Positions 24,102 through 32,768 of a DNA stretch of 43,890 nt are shown piece by piece. The notes beneath the pieces are model-generated. The model did not search any database. It was not told the DNA's origin and worked only from the letters and a program-made list of their open reading frames with translations. Both the position numbers and the translations under genes were made by a program. Origin of the DNA: JBKPCD01 sp046727175 (GTDB lineage Bacteria; Acidobacteriota; Vicinamibacteria; Vicinamibacterales; 2-12-FULL-66-21); NCBI GenBank assembly GCA_046727175.1, contig JBKPCD010000066.1:1-43890 (forward strand), given 5' to 3'. The number at the start of each line of letters is the position of its first letter. Positions within the stretch are counted from its first letter, which is position 1.

Positions 24102-27100
24102 ATGCCAATGAGGGCGCTTCGTCGTTTGCTGCAGGTCTTCGCACTCGTCGGCACAATCATGATCGGCGTGATGGCGGTTGCGCTGATCGTGTCGCAAACG
24201 CCGTGGTTCCGCGACTGGCTTCGCCGATACATCGTCCGTGAATCCAAGCAGTACTTGAACGGAGAGCTCTCGATCGGCCGGATCGATGGCAATCTGCTCT
24301 TTGGTGTCCAGCTGAATGACGTCGCGGTCGATGTATCGGGCGAGCGCGTGATCGCCGCCAGGGGGCTCGAGGTTGATTACAGCGTGCTCGAGCTGATCTC
24401 GAAAGGGATCGTGCTCAACGAGATCAAGCTGGTGCAGCCGCAGATTCGCCTCGAGCGTGACGGAAACGGATGGAACCTCGCGCGGATAGTCAAAGAACAA
24501 CGCAAGGAAGCGGAGCGCGAGGGGCCTGCGCGGCCGGTGTCGCTCGAATCGATCGAGGTCACTGACGCGCAGGTGACCGTGACCGACGGAGTCGGGACGA
24601 GCGGCTATCGATTGCCCGAACGCATCGAGGGGCTCGACGTCAAGGCCGCATTCGAGTACGAACCCGTCCACTACACGCTCGACGTCGATCACATCAGCTT
24701 CCGCGGCGCCTCTCCGCAGTTCACACTGCAGAGCCTCAGCGGCCGCATTGCGGCGCGCGACGACAACCTGTATTTCGAAAGGGTGTCGGTGAAGACAGGC
24801 GAGAGCACGGTCTCGGTCGATGGTGTCGTTGAGCAGTATCTACGTACTCCGAATCTGAAGCTGACAACGACGGGGAATGTTTCGCTTCCGGAGATTGGCG
24901 CGATTGTTCCCGCGGCTTCAGGGTACGGTCTCCATCCGGCGTTCGACATCAAGGCAAACGGGCCGGCAGATCGGCTCGCGCTCGATCTGAGCGTGCGGAG
25001 CGACGCCGGAAACATCCGCGGTCAGGTCACGGCTGACGTCAAGAGTCCGGATCTTGGCGTGCGTGGGGAAGTCGATGTCAGTCGATTGAACCTCGCTCCG
25101 ATCGTCAAGGATCCTGCGCAACGAACGGATCTGACGGGCCACGTGAAGGCGGATGTGACCATCGCTTCGGCGCCGGAGTCCGTGGCGGCGGCCGATCGGA
25201 TGCGCGGCAGTTTCGCGTTTACGGGGCCAAGGCTTGTCGCTGCAGGTTACGAGGCCACGGACGTGCGGGCGACTGGCACGCTCGACGGATCCAGGATCAA
25301 ACTCGACGGGCGCGGGGCGGCGTACGGCGGTACCGCGACGGCTACCGGGGTGATCGTGCTGCCGGGTCCGAGCCGGGCGCTTGCGCTGGACCTGAGCGGC
25401 CGCGCAGACAGCGTCGACCTCCGCCGGCTGCCGGCGACCCTGAAGACGCCGAAGGTGAAAACCGATCTCGCTGCCGATTACCACATCAAAGCGGTCGGCT
25501 CATCGTTCGCCGGTTCCGCCACGCTTCGAGAGTCCACGATCGAAGGCGCCATCCTCACCGAGGGCACCGCCGCAGAGTTCTCGAGTGACAACGGGAAGAT
25601 CTCCTACGCGGCACGCGGCAACGTCTCGAACCTCAACCTCGAACGCATTGGTCGCGCGTTCGAGATCGCGGCGCTCGCGAAAGAGGAATACGACAGCAAT
25701 ATCAGCGGGCGATTCGACGTGAAGGGCTCGGGCACCCAAGTCGACCAGTTACGGGTCGATGCCAGTGGCGTTTTGGACGACTCCACTGTTTTCGGTGCAA
25801 AGCTGTCGCAGTTCGGCTTCGAAGCCCACCTGGATCAGGGGGCGCTCAACGGTCGCGCCGACGGACAATTCGAGGGACTGGATCCCGCTCGCGTGTCGGG
25901 TAACGACAAGCTGCAAGGGGCGGTTACGGGCGCGGTGAACTCGACGTTCCAGATCGCCGACATCAGCGCACCGATGACGCGTGAGGCAATCACGGCGGAG
26001 GGCAAGGTGACGATCAATTCGTCCACGATTGCCGGTCTTCAGATCGACGAGGCCGAGATCGATGGACGCTACGCGTCTGCCGTAGGGGACTTTCGGCGCG
26101 TGCATCTCGCCGGTCCCGACGTCAAGGTCGACGCCTCCGGGCGCGTGGCGTTGGACTACGCGTCGGACTCGAACCTGAAGTATCACGTCGAGTCGACAAA
26201 CGTCGCGGGCCTTGCAAGCCTCGCGGGCCAATCCGACGTCAAGGGATCAGCCGTTCTCGACGGGACCGTGAAAGGCAACGCGTCATCGTTCGAGACCGAA
26301 GGCAAGTTGAATGGCAGCCGTCTCGAGTACGGCAACAACGCCGCGCTGGATCTCAACAGCCAGTACACCGTCACGATTCCGGAGCTGGAATTCGTCAATG
26401 CGAAAGCGCAGGCGACGACGACCGCGACGTTCGTCAAGGTCGGATCGCTCGAGATCGACGATCTCGGCGCGACGACGACGTACGCAAACCAGCAGCTGGA
26501 ATTCGATACGAAGCTCAAGGAGAAAACGCGCGAGCTCGAGGCCAAGGGGGATGTCGTTTTCCATCCGGATCATCAGGAGATTCACCTTCCGCAGCTGGCA
26601 ATCCGCACGCAGGGCATCGAATGGCGGACGGCCGGGAACCAGGCGGCCGTGCGTTACGGTGACGGCAGAGTCGAGTTGCAGGACGTGAAGCTCGTGAGCG
26701 GCGATCAGACGCTCGACGCCAGCGGCTCGTTCGCGGTGAGCGGCGACGAGCCGGCAGGCGCGCTCGACGTCAAGGCCACCAACGTCGACCTCGCGCAGAT
26801 TGAGCAGTTGACGCTCCAGAATAGTGGCCTTGCCGGCCGGCTGACGGCAGCGGCGAAGATTTCGGGGACGAGTTCCCAGCCGATCGTCAGCGCGCACGCC
26901 GAAGTCGCGAACGGCGGATTCCAGGCATATCGCTACGAGTCTCTCAAGGCCGACGTCGACTACCAGGGGACGCGGATTGGAGTGGACACGACGCTGCAGC
27001 AGTCCGCCACCGAATCGATCACCGCCAAGGGCACCGTCCCGACTTCGGTGTTCCACCGCGGCGAGGCGGGCCATGTGGCCCCGACAGCCGGCGATGAAGT

Positions 27101-28616
27101 TGATCTGCGCATCAAATCGACGCCGCTCGGCCTGGGCATCGTGCAGGGCTTCACGAATCAGATTACGAACGTGAGTGGCACGATCGAAGCCGACGTCCAC
27201 GTGCTCGGCTCTGGCGAAGACCCGCACGTCGAAGGCTTCATCGATATCAAAGGAGGCGCGTTCGGCGTGCCGTTCACAGGCGTCTCGTACTCGGGGTTGA
27301 ACACGCGCGTCGAGCTGAGGCCCGACGCCGTCCAGATCCAGCAGTTTCAGATCCTGGACGAAGAAGGGCACAAGATGAACGTATCGGGTGAGCTCGCGGT
27401 CCACGAGCGTGAAGTCGGCGGCGTGAACATCAACATCGACTCACAGAACTTCGAGGTGGTCGACAACGAGCTCGGCGACGTCGGCATTGATTCGCAGCTG
27501 AAGATCACCGGCGAGCTGCGGCGGCCTCGCGTCGAGGGAGACATCAGGCTCGAGGCGGCGCGACTCGAGGTCGACAAGATCCTCGCGCTCGTCTCCAACC
27601 CGTACTCCGTCCAGGCGATGCCGGACGTAGTGTCTGCGGAAAGAACCGCCGAGCAGGCCGGCGGGGCGCAAGACGCGACGCGTCAGGCCCTTTCGCGCGC
27701 CGCCGTCTCTGCTGCGCCTCGCGCAGCCACCCCAGAAGCGGGCCGCAAGCCTGGAGGGACCGAACAGCCGGCAGAGTCTGCTGAAGCGCCCTCGAGCGGG
27801 TTCGCACCCGTCGCGCTCAACCTGCGGCTGCGCATTCCCGAAAACCTCGTTTTACGCGGCAAGAATCTTCGTCCCGGCGGCGCATCGGGCGCTTCGCTGG
27901 GAGACATGAACATCACCGCTGGCGGCGATCTTCACCTGCGGAAAGAGCCGGACGCACCGATGACGATCGACGGTTCGGTCGACACCGTCCGGGGTACGTA
28001 TCAGTTTCAGGGGCGCCGGTTCGACCTCGTACGCGGTGGCACGGTACGGTTCACCGGCGAGCCTGACATCAATCCGCTGCTCGACATCACGGCGACGCGC
28101 GACATCCCGAACTCCGGCGTGCAGGCGCAGATTCACGTCACGGGTACTTTGAAGGCGCCGGAGCTGAAACTCTCGAGCACGCCACCGCTCGATGAGTCCG
28201 ATGTGCTCGCCCTGATTCTCTTCAATCGGCCCGTGAACGAGCTCGGAACTGGCGAACGATCGTCGCTCGCCACGACCGCCGGGGGAATCGCGACCGGGTT
28301 CCTCGCCGCGCCGCTCGGCGAGTCGATTGGCAAGGCGCTCGATCTCGATCTGTTCGAGATTACGACGACAACCGAAACCGGAGAGCTCGGCCCGGGTGTG
28401 ACCATCGGTCAACAGGTGGGCGATCGAGCGTTCTTCAAGATGCGCCAGCAGTTCGGAGACCGCAACGCGAGCGAGTTCCTGCTGGACTTCCAGCTCGCGA
28501 AGTTCCTGCGCATGGAGGCGTCCGCCGCACCGGAAACGTCGGGCTCGGCCAACCGGATTGGACAGCGGCGAATCGAGCGGGCGGGACTCGATCTGATCTT
28601 CTTCTTCAGCTATTAG
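24102..28616 (+). CDS. Translocation and assembly module TamB-like protein
   Basis: The 1504-residue protein has one N-terminal transmembrane helix (VFALVGTIMIGVMAVALIV), then an AsmA/TamB-like beta-helical body with GLEVDYSVLELIS and repeated RLNL/DVRA patterns, and ends with the DUF490 domain (about 1230-1504). The C-terminal end is GLDLIFFFSY with a typical TamB terminal aromatic. The end contains GSVDTVRGTYQFQGRRFDLVRGG, LDITATRDIP, and LKLSSTPPLDESDVLALILFN, the best-known DUF490 marks. TamB spans the periplasm and works with an Omp85 partner in outer-membrane lipid or protein traffic. The partner gene lies just upstream. GAAAGG precedes the ATG at 24102; ATG 24108 is an alternative. An Ala/Gly/Glu-rich insert (about 1177-1230) is low complexity. 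Confidence 0.93.
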   Translation: MPMRALRRLLQVFALVGTIMIGVMAVALIVSQTPWFRDWLRRYIVRESKQYLNGELSIGRIDGNLLFGVQLNDVAVDVSGERVIAARGLEVDYSVLELISKGIVLNEIKLVQPQIRLERDGNGWNLARIVKEQRKEAEREGPARPVSLESIEVTDAQVTVTDGVGTSGYRLPERIEGLDVKAAFEYEPVHYTLDVDHISFRGASPQFTLQSLSGRIAARDDNLYFERVSVKTGESTVSVDGVVEQYLRTPNLKLTTTGNVSLPEIGAIVPAASGYGLHPAFDIKANGPADRLALDLSVRSDAGNIRGQVTADVKSPDLGVRGEVDVSRLNLAPIVKDPAQRTDLTGHVKADVTIASAPESVAAADRMRGSFAFTGPRLVAAGYEATDVRATGTLDGSRIKLDGRGAAYGGTATATGVIVLPGPSRALALDLSGRADSVDLRRLPATLKTPKVKTDLAADYHIKAVGSSFAGSATLRESTIEGAILTEGTAAEFSSDNGKISYAARGNVSNLNLERIGRAFEIAALAKEEYDSNISGRFDVKGSGTQVDQLRVDASGVLDDSTVFGAKLSQFGFEAHLDQGALNGRADGQFEGLDPARVSGNDKLQGAVTGAVNSTFQIADISAPMTREAITAEGKVTINSSTIAGLQIDEAEIDGRYASAVGDFRRVHLAGPDVKVDASGRVALDYASDSNLKYHVESTNVAGLASLAGQSDVKGSAVLDGTVKGNASSFETEGKLNGSRLEYGNNAALDLNSQYTVTIPELEFVNAKAQATTTATFVKVGSLEIDDLGATTTYANQQLEFDTKLKEKTRELEAKGDVVFHPDHQEIHLPQLAIRTQGIEWRTAGNQAAVRYGDGRVELQDVKLVSGDQTLDASGSFAVSGDEPAGALDVKATNVDLAQIEQLTLQNSGLAGRLTAAAKISGTSSQPIVSAHAEVANGGFQAYRYESLKADVDYQGTRIGVDTTLQQSATESITAKGTVPTSVFHRGEAGHVAPTAGDEVDLRIKSTPLGLGIVQGFTNQITNVSGTIEADVHVLGSGEDPHVEGFIDIKGGAFGVPFTGVSYSGLNTRVELRPDAVQIQQFQILDEEGHKMNVSGELAVHEREVGGVNINIDSQNFEVVDNELGDVGIDSQLKITGELRRPRVEGDIRLEAARLEVDKILALVSNPYSVQAMPDVVSAERTAEQAGGAQDATRQALSRAAVSAAPRAATPEAGRKPGGTEQPAESAEAPSSGFAPVALNLRLRIPENLVLRGKNLRPGGASGASLGDMNITAGGDLHLRKEPDAPMTIDGSVDTVRGTYQFQGRRFDLVRGGTVRFTGEPDINPLLDITATRDIPNSGVQAQIHVTGTLKAPELKLSSTPPLDESDVLALILFNRPVNELGTGERSSLATTAGGIATGFLAAPLGESIGKALDLDLFEITTTTETGELGPGVTIGQQVGDRAFFKMRQQFGDRNASEFLLDFQLAKFLRMEASAAPETSGSANRIGQRRIERAGLDLIFFFSY

Positions 28617-28628
28617 CGTGCGGAAACC

Positions 28629-28692
28629 GGCTTTAGGCTCAAGGCTTGGGCTCTTCGCCGCCCAAAGCCAAAAGCCATGAGCCCAAAGCCTG
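28629..28692. repeat. Inverted GGCTTTAGGC word repeat between convergent genes
   Basis: The left arm has GGCTTTAGGCTCAAGGCTTG and the right arm has GCCCAAAGCCAAAAGCCATG plus GCCCAAAGCCTGA, forming an imperfect hairpin between two convergent stops. The same wording occurs at 42088-42120. Confidence 0.65.
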
Positions 28693-28695
28693 AAT

Positions 28696-30726
28696 TCAGT
28701 GTCGGCCCAGCAACGTCACCTGCACGCGTGCGTCATTGAAGCACGCTCCCCCTGCGAGGTCCGTCAGCGAATCGGGCACGAGCGCATTGGATGTCGAGCC
28801 GTTGAACGTGCTTTTCCGCCAGAGGCCTTTTGGCAGAGAAACAGTACCGCGCCTGATGTCCTTGTTGACCGCAACCGGGCAGTGCACCTCGCCGAGATCG
28901 TTGAAGACGCGCACGGGATCCTCGTGCGCCAGCCCGCGAGCGGACGCATCGTCCGGATGCATCTGGAGCACGCCGGACCGCTCGCGCAGCTCTCCGAGCA
29001 TTGACGACACCGTTTTTTCGGATGCCGGTGAGATCAGCGCCAGCGGGTAGCGGTCCGTCGCAGGATCGGGCTGGAACGTATACAGGCCGGCGGTCGCCTG
29101 TTCCGCGAGGGTGGATGGGTACAAGTCGACCTTCTGATCGGGCGTCAGCGGAAAGACATCCGCGAACTGTATCGGCGCGCCGCCGAACGGCGGCGTCGCG
29201 GCACCGCGCTCCATCAGCTCGTTTCCGACCTGCGGAGGGAAGCGGCCGACGATCCGCAGCAGCGTATCGGTCTCCTCTTCGGCTTCGCCAACGCCGACGC
29301 GACTGGCGAGATCGGCAAACACTTCAGGATTCGTGCGCGCTTCACCGACGGGCTCGATGACCGGACGAACGAGCTGCAAGCTGATCGGTCCGTATCCCTT
29401 CGCGATGTCGTAGTTCTCCAGGAACGTCGTCGCCGGCAACACGACATCGGCGAACCGTGAGGTGTCGGTGAAGACCTGATCGAACACTACGGTGAACAGA
29501 TCCTCCCGCTGCAGGCCCTTGAGCACGCGATTCTGATCGGGCATCGTCGCGAGCGGGTTGCAGTTGTAGACGAACAGCATCTTGACGGGCGGGTCGGTGT
29601 ATTCGAGCAGCGCGCGCCCGAGATGATTCATGTTGACGAGGCGCGTCTGTGGTTCCGGCGTGTCGTTCATCCACATCGCGGCCTTGATGCCGAACGCCGT
29701 GGAGTTGCTCATCGAGAAGCCGCCGCCGCGAACGCCGAATTTTCCGGCTACGGCCGGGAGCCCCAGCACCGCGGCCGCCGCGCTTCCGCCGTTGCGATTG
29801 CGCTCGAGGCCCCATCCGCACCGGATTACTGCAGGACTCGACACGGCGTAGAGCTCCGCCATGCGCTCCAGCGCGTCCACGTCGACTCCTGCGACGTCTG
29901 CAGCACGCTCGATGGTCCACTCTTCGGCACGCGCTCGAAGTTCGTCCGCTCCGCGCGTGTGCTCCGCCAGGAACGTTGCGTCGGCGAAACCGCCGTGGAA
30001 GAGATATCGATGCAGGGCCAGCGCGATCGGCAGATCCGACCCGGGCTGCGGCGCCAGATGGAGGTCAGCCTGCCGCGCGAGCGAGGTCGCGCGGGGATCG
30101 ACAACCACGAGCAACGCGCCGCGCTTGCGGGCTTCCTTGACGTATGGAATGAGGTGAATGCCGGACGCAGCAGGATTTACTCCCCACAGAATGATCAGGC
30201 GGGCGTGCACGTAGTCTTCATACGTGACCCCGGGCATCTTGCCGTAGAGCGCCTGGTTCGCGGCTCCGGTCGGCGCCGCACATACCGTTCGCGCGAGCCG
30301 CGACGTGCCGAACCCGCGGAACAGCACCGCGTCGTTCGTGTCCTGCGTGAGTAATCCATTCGATCCGCCGTAGCAGAACGGCAGGATTGCTTCGGCGCCG
30401 TGGCTCTCGCGGATCGCAAGCATCCGCTCGGCGATGTAATCGAGGACCTCATCCCACGTGACGCGCGTGAATACCCCCTGACCCTTCGTGCCCTTGCGGA
30501 TTGCCGGGTAGAGCAGCCGGTCGTCGCCGTACACGCGGTCGGCGAACCGCCGGACCTTCGCGCAGATGAAATCACGCGTCGCTGGATTCAGGTCGCCGCC
30601 GTCAATCTTGACGATGCGCCCTTTTTCGACGGTGACGTCAATCGTGCAGGAGTCGGGACAGTCGAGGGGGCACGCCGTCCGGACGGTCGATCGTCCCCAG
30701 GTTTCGGGTTGGAGCGTGCGGGGCAT
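28696..30726 (-). CDS. Molybdopterin (bis-MGD) oxidoreductase with N-terminal 4Fe-4S site
   Basis: The 676-residue protein from ATG 30726 has the 4Fe-4S binding motif C-x3-C-x3-C...C (Cys19, Cys23, Cys27, Cys55; TACPLDCPDSC, DFICAKV). The molybdopterin-binding domains follow, with EAILPFCYGGSNGLL, a probable active-site Cys in RTVCAAPTGAANQALYG, LIILWGVNPAASG, LLVVVDPRAT, and the C-terminal MoCo dinucleotide-binding domain (LALISPASEKTVSS). This is a member of the CISM/DMSO-reductase superfamily, near formate-dehydrogenase-like and BisC-like enzymes; the actual substrate is not evident. No twin-arginine signal is seen, so it is predicted cytoplasmic. No electron-transfer partner is next to it. 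The active site is Cys, not Sec. Confidence 0.9.
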   Translation of the reverse strand: MPRTLQPETWGRSTVRTACPLDCPDSCTIDVTVEKGRIVKIDGGDLNPATRDFICAKVRRFADRVYGDDRLLYPAIRKGTKGQGVFTRVTWDEVLDYIAERMLAIRESHGAEAILPFCYGGSNGLLTQDTNDAVLFRGFGTSRLARTVCAAPTGAANQALYGKMPGVTYEDYVHARLIILWGVNPAASGIHLIPYVKEARKRGALLVVVDPRATSLARQADLHLAPQPGSDLPIALALHRYLFHGGFADATFLAEHTRGADELRARAEEWTIERAADVAGVDVDALERMAELYAVSSPAVIRCGWGLERNRNGGSAAAAVLGLPAVAGKFGVRGGGFSMSNSTAFGIKAAMWMNDTPEPQTRLVNMNHLGRALLEYTDPPVKMLFVYNCNPLATMPDQNRVLKGLQREDLFTVVFDQVFTDTSRFADVVLPATTFLENYDIAKGYGPISLQLVRPVIEPVGEARTNPEVFADLASRVGVGEAEEETDTLLRIVGRFPPQVGNELMERGAATPPFGGAPIQFADVFPLTPDQKVDLYPSTLAEQATAGLYTFQPDPATDRYPLALISPASEKTVSSMLGELRERSGVLQMHPDDASARGLAHEDPVRVFNDLGEVHCPVAVNKDIRRGTVSLPKGLWRKSTFNGSTSNALVPDSLTDLAGGACFNDARVQVTLLGRH

Positions 30727-30840
30727 ATGGGCCGAATTATCGCACGGCCGGCCTGAGCAAACCTTCAGGGGCGATTTCAACGCATGAACGGCCGAACGGC
30801 ACACTGACTTGACCCGCGATTCGGTTGTGTTCGTATGCCG

Positions 30841-30864
30841 GGGCGGGCCGTCACCGGCCCGCCC
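30841..30864. terminator. Perfect 10-bp GC hairpin
   Basis: GGGCGGGCCG and CGGCCCGCCC form a perfect stem with a TCAC loop. On the minus strand it lies about 60 bp beyond the stop of the small acidic-protein gene. No T tract follows, so it may be a terminator without U-run or another palindrome of the spacer family. Confidence 0.5.
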
Positions 30865-30922
30865 GGGCGGGGTCTGGCCGCGCTCGCGCGCCTCTCCGCT
30901 GCTCTCTGCGTCGCCGGGGGTT

Positions 30923-31207
30923 CTATTCTTCGGTGACGTCGGTCCCCGTGCCGCCACCACCCATGTCGATCCCGGTTGCGCCAGCGCCGCGGGTCAGGTC
31001 CTCGCTCTCATGCGCAAGACCCAGCACATCACCGGCGCGTGCGCGGTCGCGACGTTGAGCGACGGATTCAGCATCGTATTCGGTTGATGGATCATTCGGC
31101 GCCTTCGGCACCTCCGCGCCACTGAGGCCGAGGATGTCTCCCTGGCGGGGCTGTTCGTTGACGTCGTCCGTAGTTTCGTCAGGTTTGCGTTCGTCGAACC
31201 GATCCAT
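30923..31207 (-). CDS. Small acidic protein with twin GDxLGL motifs
   Basis: The 94-residue product starts at ATG 31207, with GGAGG six bases before it. It is highly acidic and without membrane segments. Two copies of a short motif are visible: RQGDILGLSGAEV and RAGDVLGLAHESE, separated by a region rich in Asp, Glu, Arg. The C-terminus is a glycine-rich tail (GIDMGGGGTGTDVTEE). No family was recognised. The strong ribosome-binding site and internal repeat support a real gene. Confidence 0.65.
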   Translation of the reverse strand: MDRFDERKPDETTDDVNEQPRQGDILGLSGAEVPKAPNDPSTEYDAESVAQRRDRARAGDVLGLAHESEDLTRGAGATGIDMGGGGTGTDVTEE

Positions 31208-31333
31208 TTCGCCCTCCTGCGAGGGAAGCAGCAAGCGGGGTGCCACGCTCACACCTGAACTGTCACAGCAACGACCGAACTATCGAGTGCCGCACGCGCT
31301 GAGCTACACTGTCGGCGCTCGAAAAGCCGTAAC

Positions 31334-31365
31334 CCCCCACGGCGCGAAGTCCGCGCCGTTGGGGG
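31334..31365. repeat. Strong GC hairpin upstream of Yip1 gene
   Basis: CCCCCA-CGGCGCG pairs with CGCGCCG-T-GGGGG with one bulged T and an AAGTC loop. The stem is 12-13 bp. It lies 28 bp upstream of the Yip1 start and downstream of the divergent small acidic-protein start, so it could affect either transcript. Confidence 0.6.
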
Positions 31366-31393
31366 CCCGGGCGGTGCGGCACTGGAGGCTTGG

Positions 31394-31936
31394 ATGGCGA
31401 GTTTTGGTGAACGCGTTGTCGGTGCGATGAAGCTCGACGCGAACACGTTCGAAGAGATCGAGCGCGATCAGAATGCGATGGGGCAGGCGGTCGGTGTGAT
31501 CGCGCTTGCCGCGGTGTCGACCGGGATCGGCTGGATCTTCCGAGGCGGTGTGGGTGGCATTGTCAGCGGGGTGATCGTCCAGCTCGTGGGCTACGCCATC
31601 TGGGCGTTGGTCGTGTGGCTGATCGGCACGAAGGTCATGCCCGATCCCGAGACGAAGGCTGACTTCCCGGAGACGTTCCGCACGGTCGCCTTCGCCGCCG
31701 CGCCCGGCGTGCTCGGCATCATCACGATTATTCCAATCCTGGGGCGGTTGCTGTGGCTGGCTCTCGCGGTGTGGTCGATGGTGGCGATGGTGGTCGCCGT
31801 GAAAGCCGTGCTCGATTACTCGACCATCGGGAAGGCGGTCATCGTCGTTGTGATTGGGTGGATCGTGAATCTGTGCGTGATCTTCTTCCTCAGCATCGTC
31901 ATGTTGGGTACCGCGATGATGTACGGCGGCAGGTGA
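31394..31936 (+). CDS. Yip1/YIPF-type integral membrane protein
   Basis: The 180-residue protein has a soluble N-terminal segment (FGERVVGAMKLDANTFEEIERD) followed by five predicted transmembrane helices, as in the Yip1 domain (PF04893) of bacteria. The first half matches the family start where a KLD-x-TFEEIE segment precedes the first helix. Function in bacteria is unknown. An in-frame ATG at 31394 is preceded by GGAGGCTTGG, which provides a Shine-Dalgarno stretch. Confidence 0.85.
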   Translation: MASFGERVVGAMKLDANTFEEIERDQNAMGQAVGVIALAAVSTGIGWIFRGGVGGIVSGVIVQLVGYAIWALVVWLIGTKVMPDPETKADFPETFRTVAFAAAPGVLGIITIIPILGRLLWLALAVWSMVAMVVAVKAVLDYSTIGKAVIVVVIGWIVNLCVIFFLSIVMLGTAMMYGGR

Positions 31937-31944
31937 GGAACCGT

Positions 31945-31966
31945 ACTTAGCCGCTGGTGTCTAAGT
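31945..31966. terminator. Weak ACTTAG/CTAAGT hairpin after Yip1 gene
   Basis: Six-base arms ACTTAG (31945-31950) and CTAAGT (31961-31966) surround a 10-nt loop just after the TGA. There is no T tract, so this is a low-confidence terminator. Confidence 0.25.
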
Positions 31967-32023
31967 CGGGAGAGCGGCCGCGCACTGAAGAGTCGAAGAA
32001 GAACTCATTCAGGAGGTCTCCCG

Positions 32024-32749
32024 ATGCCACAGGAGCTGTTGCGTGATGTGCTGCGGGATAGCGGCGCGTCCGGCCGCGCGCGTCGCCGCTGGTCGATACT
32101 GCCAGTATCCATTGTCGCGCACGCGGCGGCCGTTGCGACAATCGTGATCATTCCGCTCGTTGCGGAGGTCGAGCTGCCGGCTCCCGCGTCACCGCCGTTG
32201 AACGTTCGCCGCGTCGCTGTGCGAACGCCGCCGCCTGTTTCAGTGCCGTCACGCCGAGCGCCGATCTCTCGCGCTGTTTCGATCGATTCACCGGCACGCA
32301 TCGCTCCAGACGTCCCGATGCCACCTGTCGCGCCGGGTCTGCCTGAAGTGCCCGGGGCGATTCCAGGCGCGACCGGATTGCCACCATCAATAGGAGCTGC
32401 GGCTGCCGTCGCGCCGCCCGACCTGCCTCCGCCGCCGCCTGCTCCAACGCCCAAGCCTCAGGGCCCGTTGCGGATCAGTGACGGCGTCCGACAGCCGAGA
32501 AAGCTGATCGACGTCCGACCTGTCTATCCTCCCATCGCGCAGAGTGCCCGGAAGGAAGGAACCGTGATCCTCGAGGCGGTGATCGATGAGCGTGGCTTCG
32601 TGGATCGTATTCGGGTCGTGCGATCGATTCCGCTGCTCGATGCCGCCGCCATCGATGCCGTTCGACAGTGGCGGTATGCGCCGACGCTCCTGAGCGGCGT
32701 TCCGGTGCAGGTGCTCCTGACGATCAGAATCGACTTCACGCTTCAGTGA
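32024..32749 (+). CDS. tonB: TonB energy-transducer protein
   Basis: The 241-residue protein has a cytoplasmic N-terminus with Arg residues, one transmembrane helix (ILPVSIVAHAAAVATIVIIPLV), a Pro-rich periplasmic spacer (about 50-150, several PP and APP runs) and a C-terminal TonB domain (about 160-241, KLIDVRPVYPPIAQSARKEG, TVILEAVIDERGFVDRIRVV, AAAIDAVRQWRYAPTLL). TonB transmits proton-motive energy to outer-membrane receptors. ExbB and ExbD are not here. CAGGAGG lies 11 nt before the ATG. The CHAT-protein gene starts 19 bp downstream, an arrangement that suggests co-transcription. Confidence 0.92.
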   Translation: MPQELLRDVLRDSGASGRARRRWSILPVSIVAHAAAVATIVIIPLVAEVELPAPASPPLNVRRVAVRTPPPVSVPSRRAPISRAVSIDSPARIAPDVPMPPVAPGLPEVPGAIPGATGLPPSIGAAAAVAPPDLPPPPPAPTPKPQGPLRISDGVRQPRKLIDVRPVYPPIAQSARKEGTVILEAVIDERGFVDRIRVVRSIPLLDAAAIDAVRQWRYAPTLLSGVPVQVLLTIRIDFTLQ

Positions 32750-32768
32750 AGGTGCGCACGGAAAGGAA

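Noticed and set aside
30727..30960. Longer start for the molybdopterin oxidoreductase
   Set aside because: The extra 78 residues are spacer and hairpin sequence; ATG 30726 sits directly before the 4Fe-4S motif.
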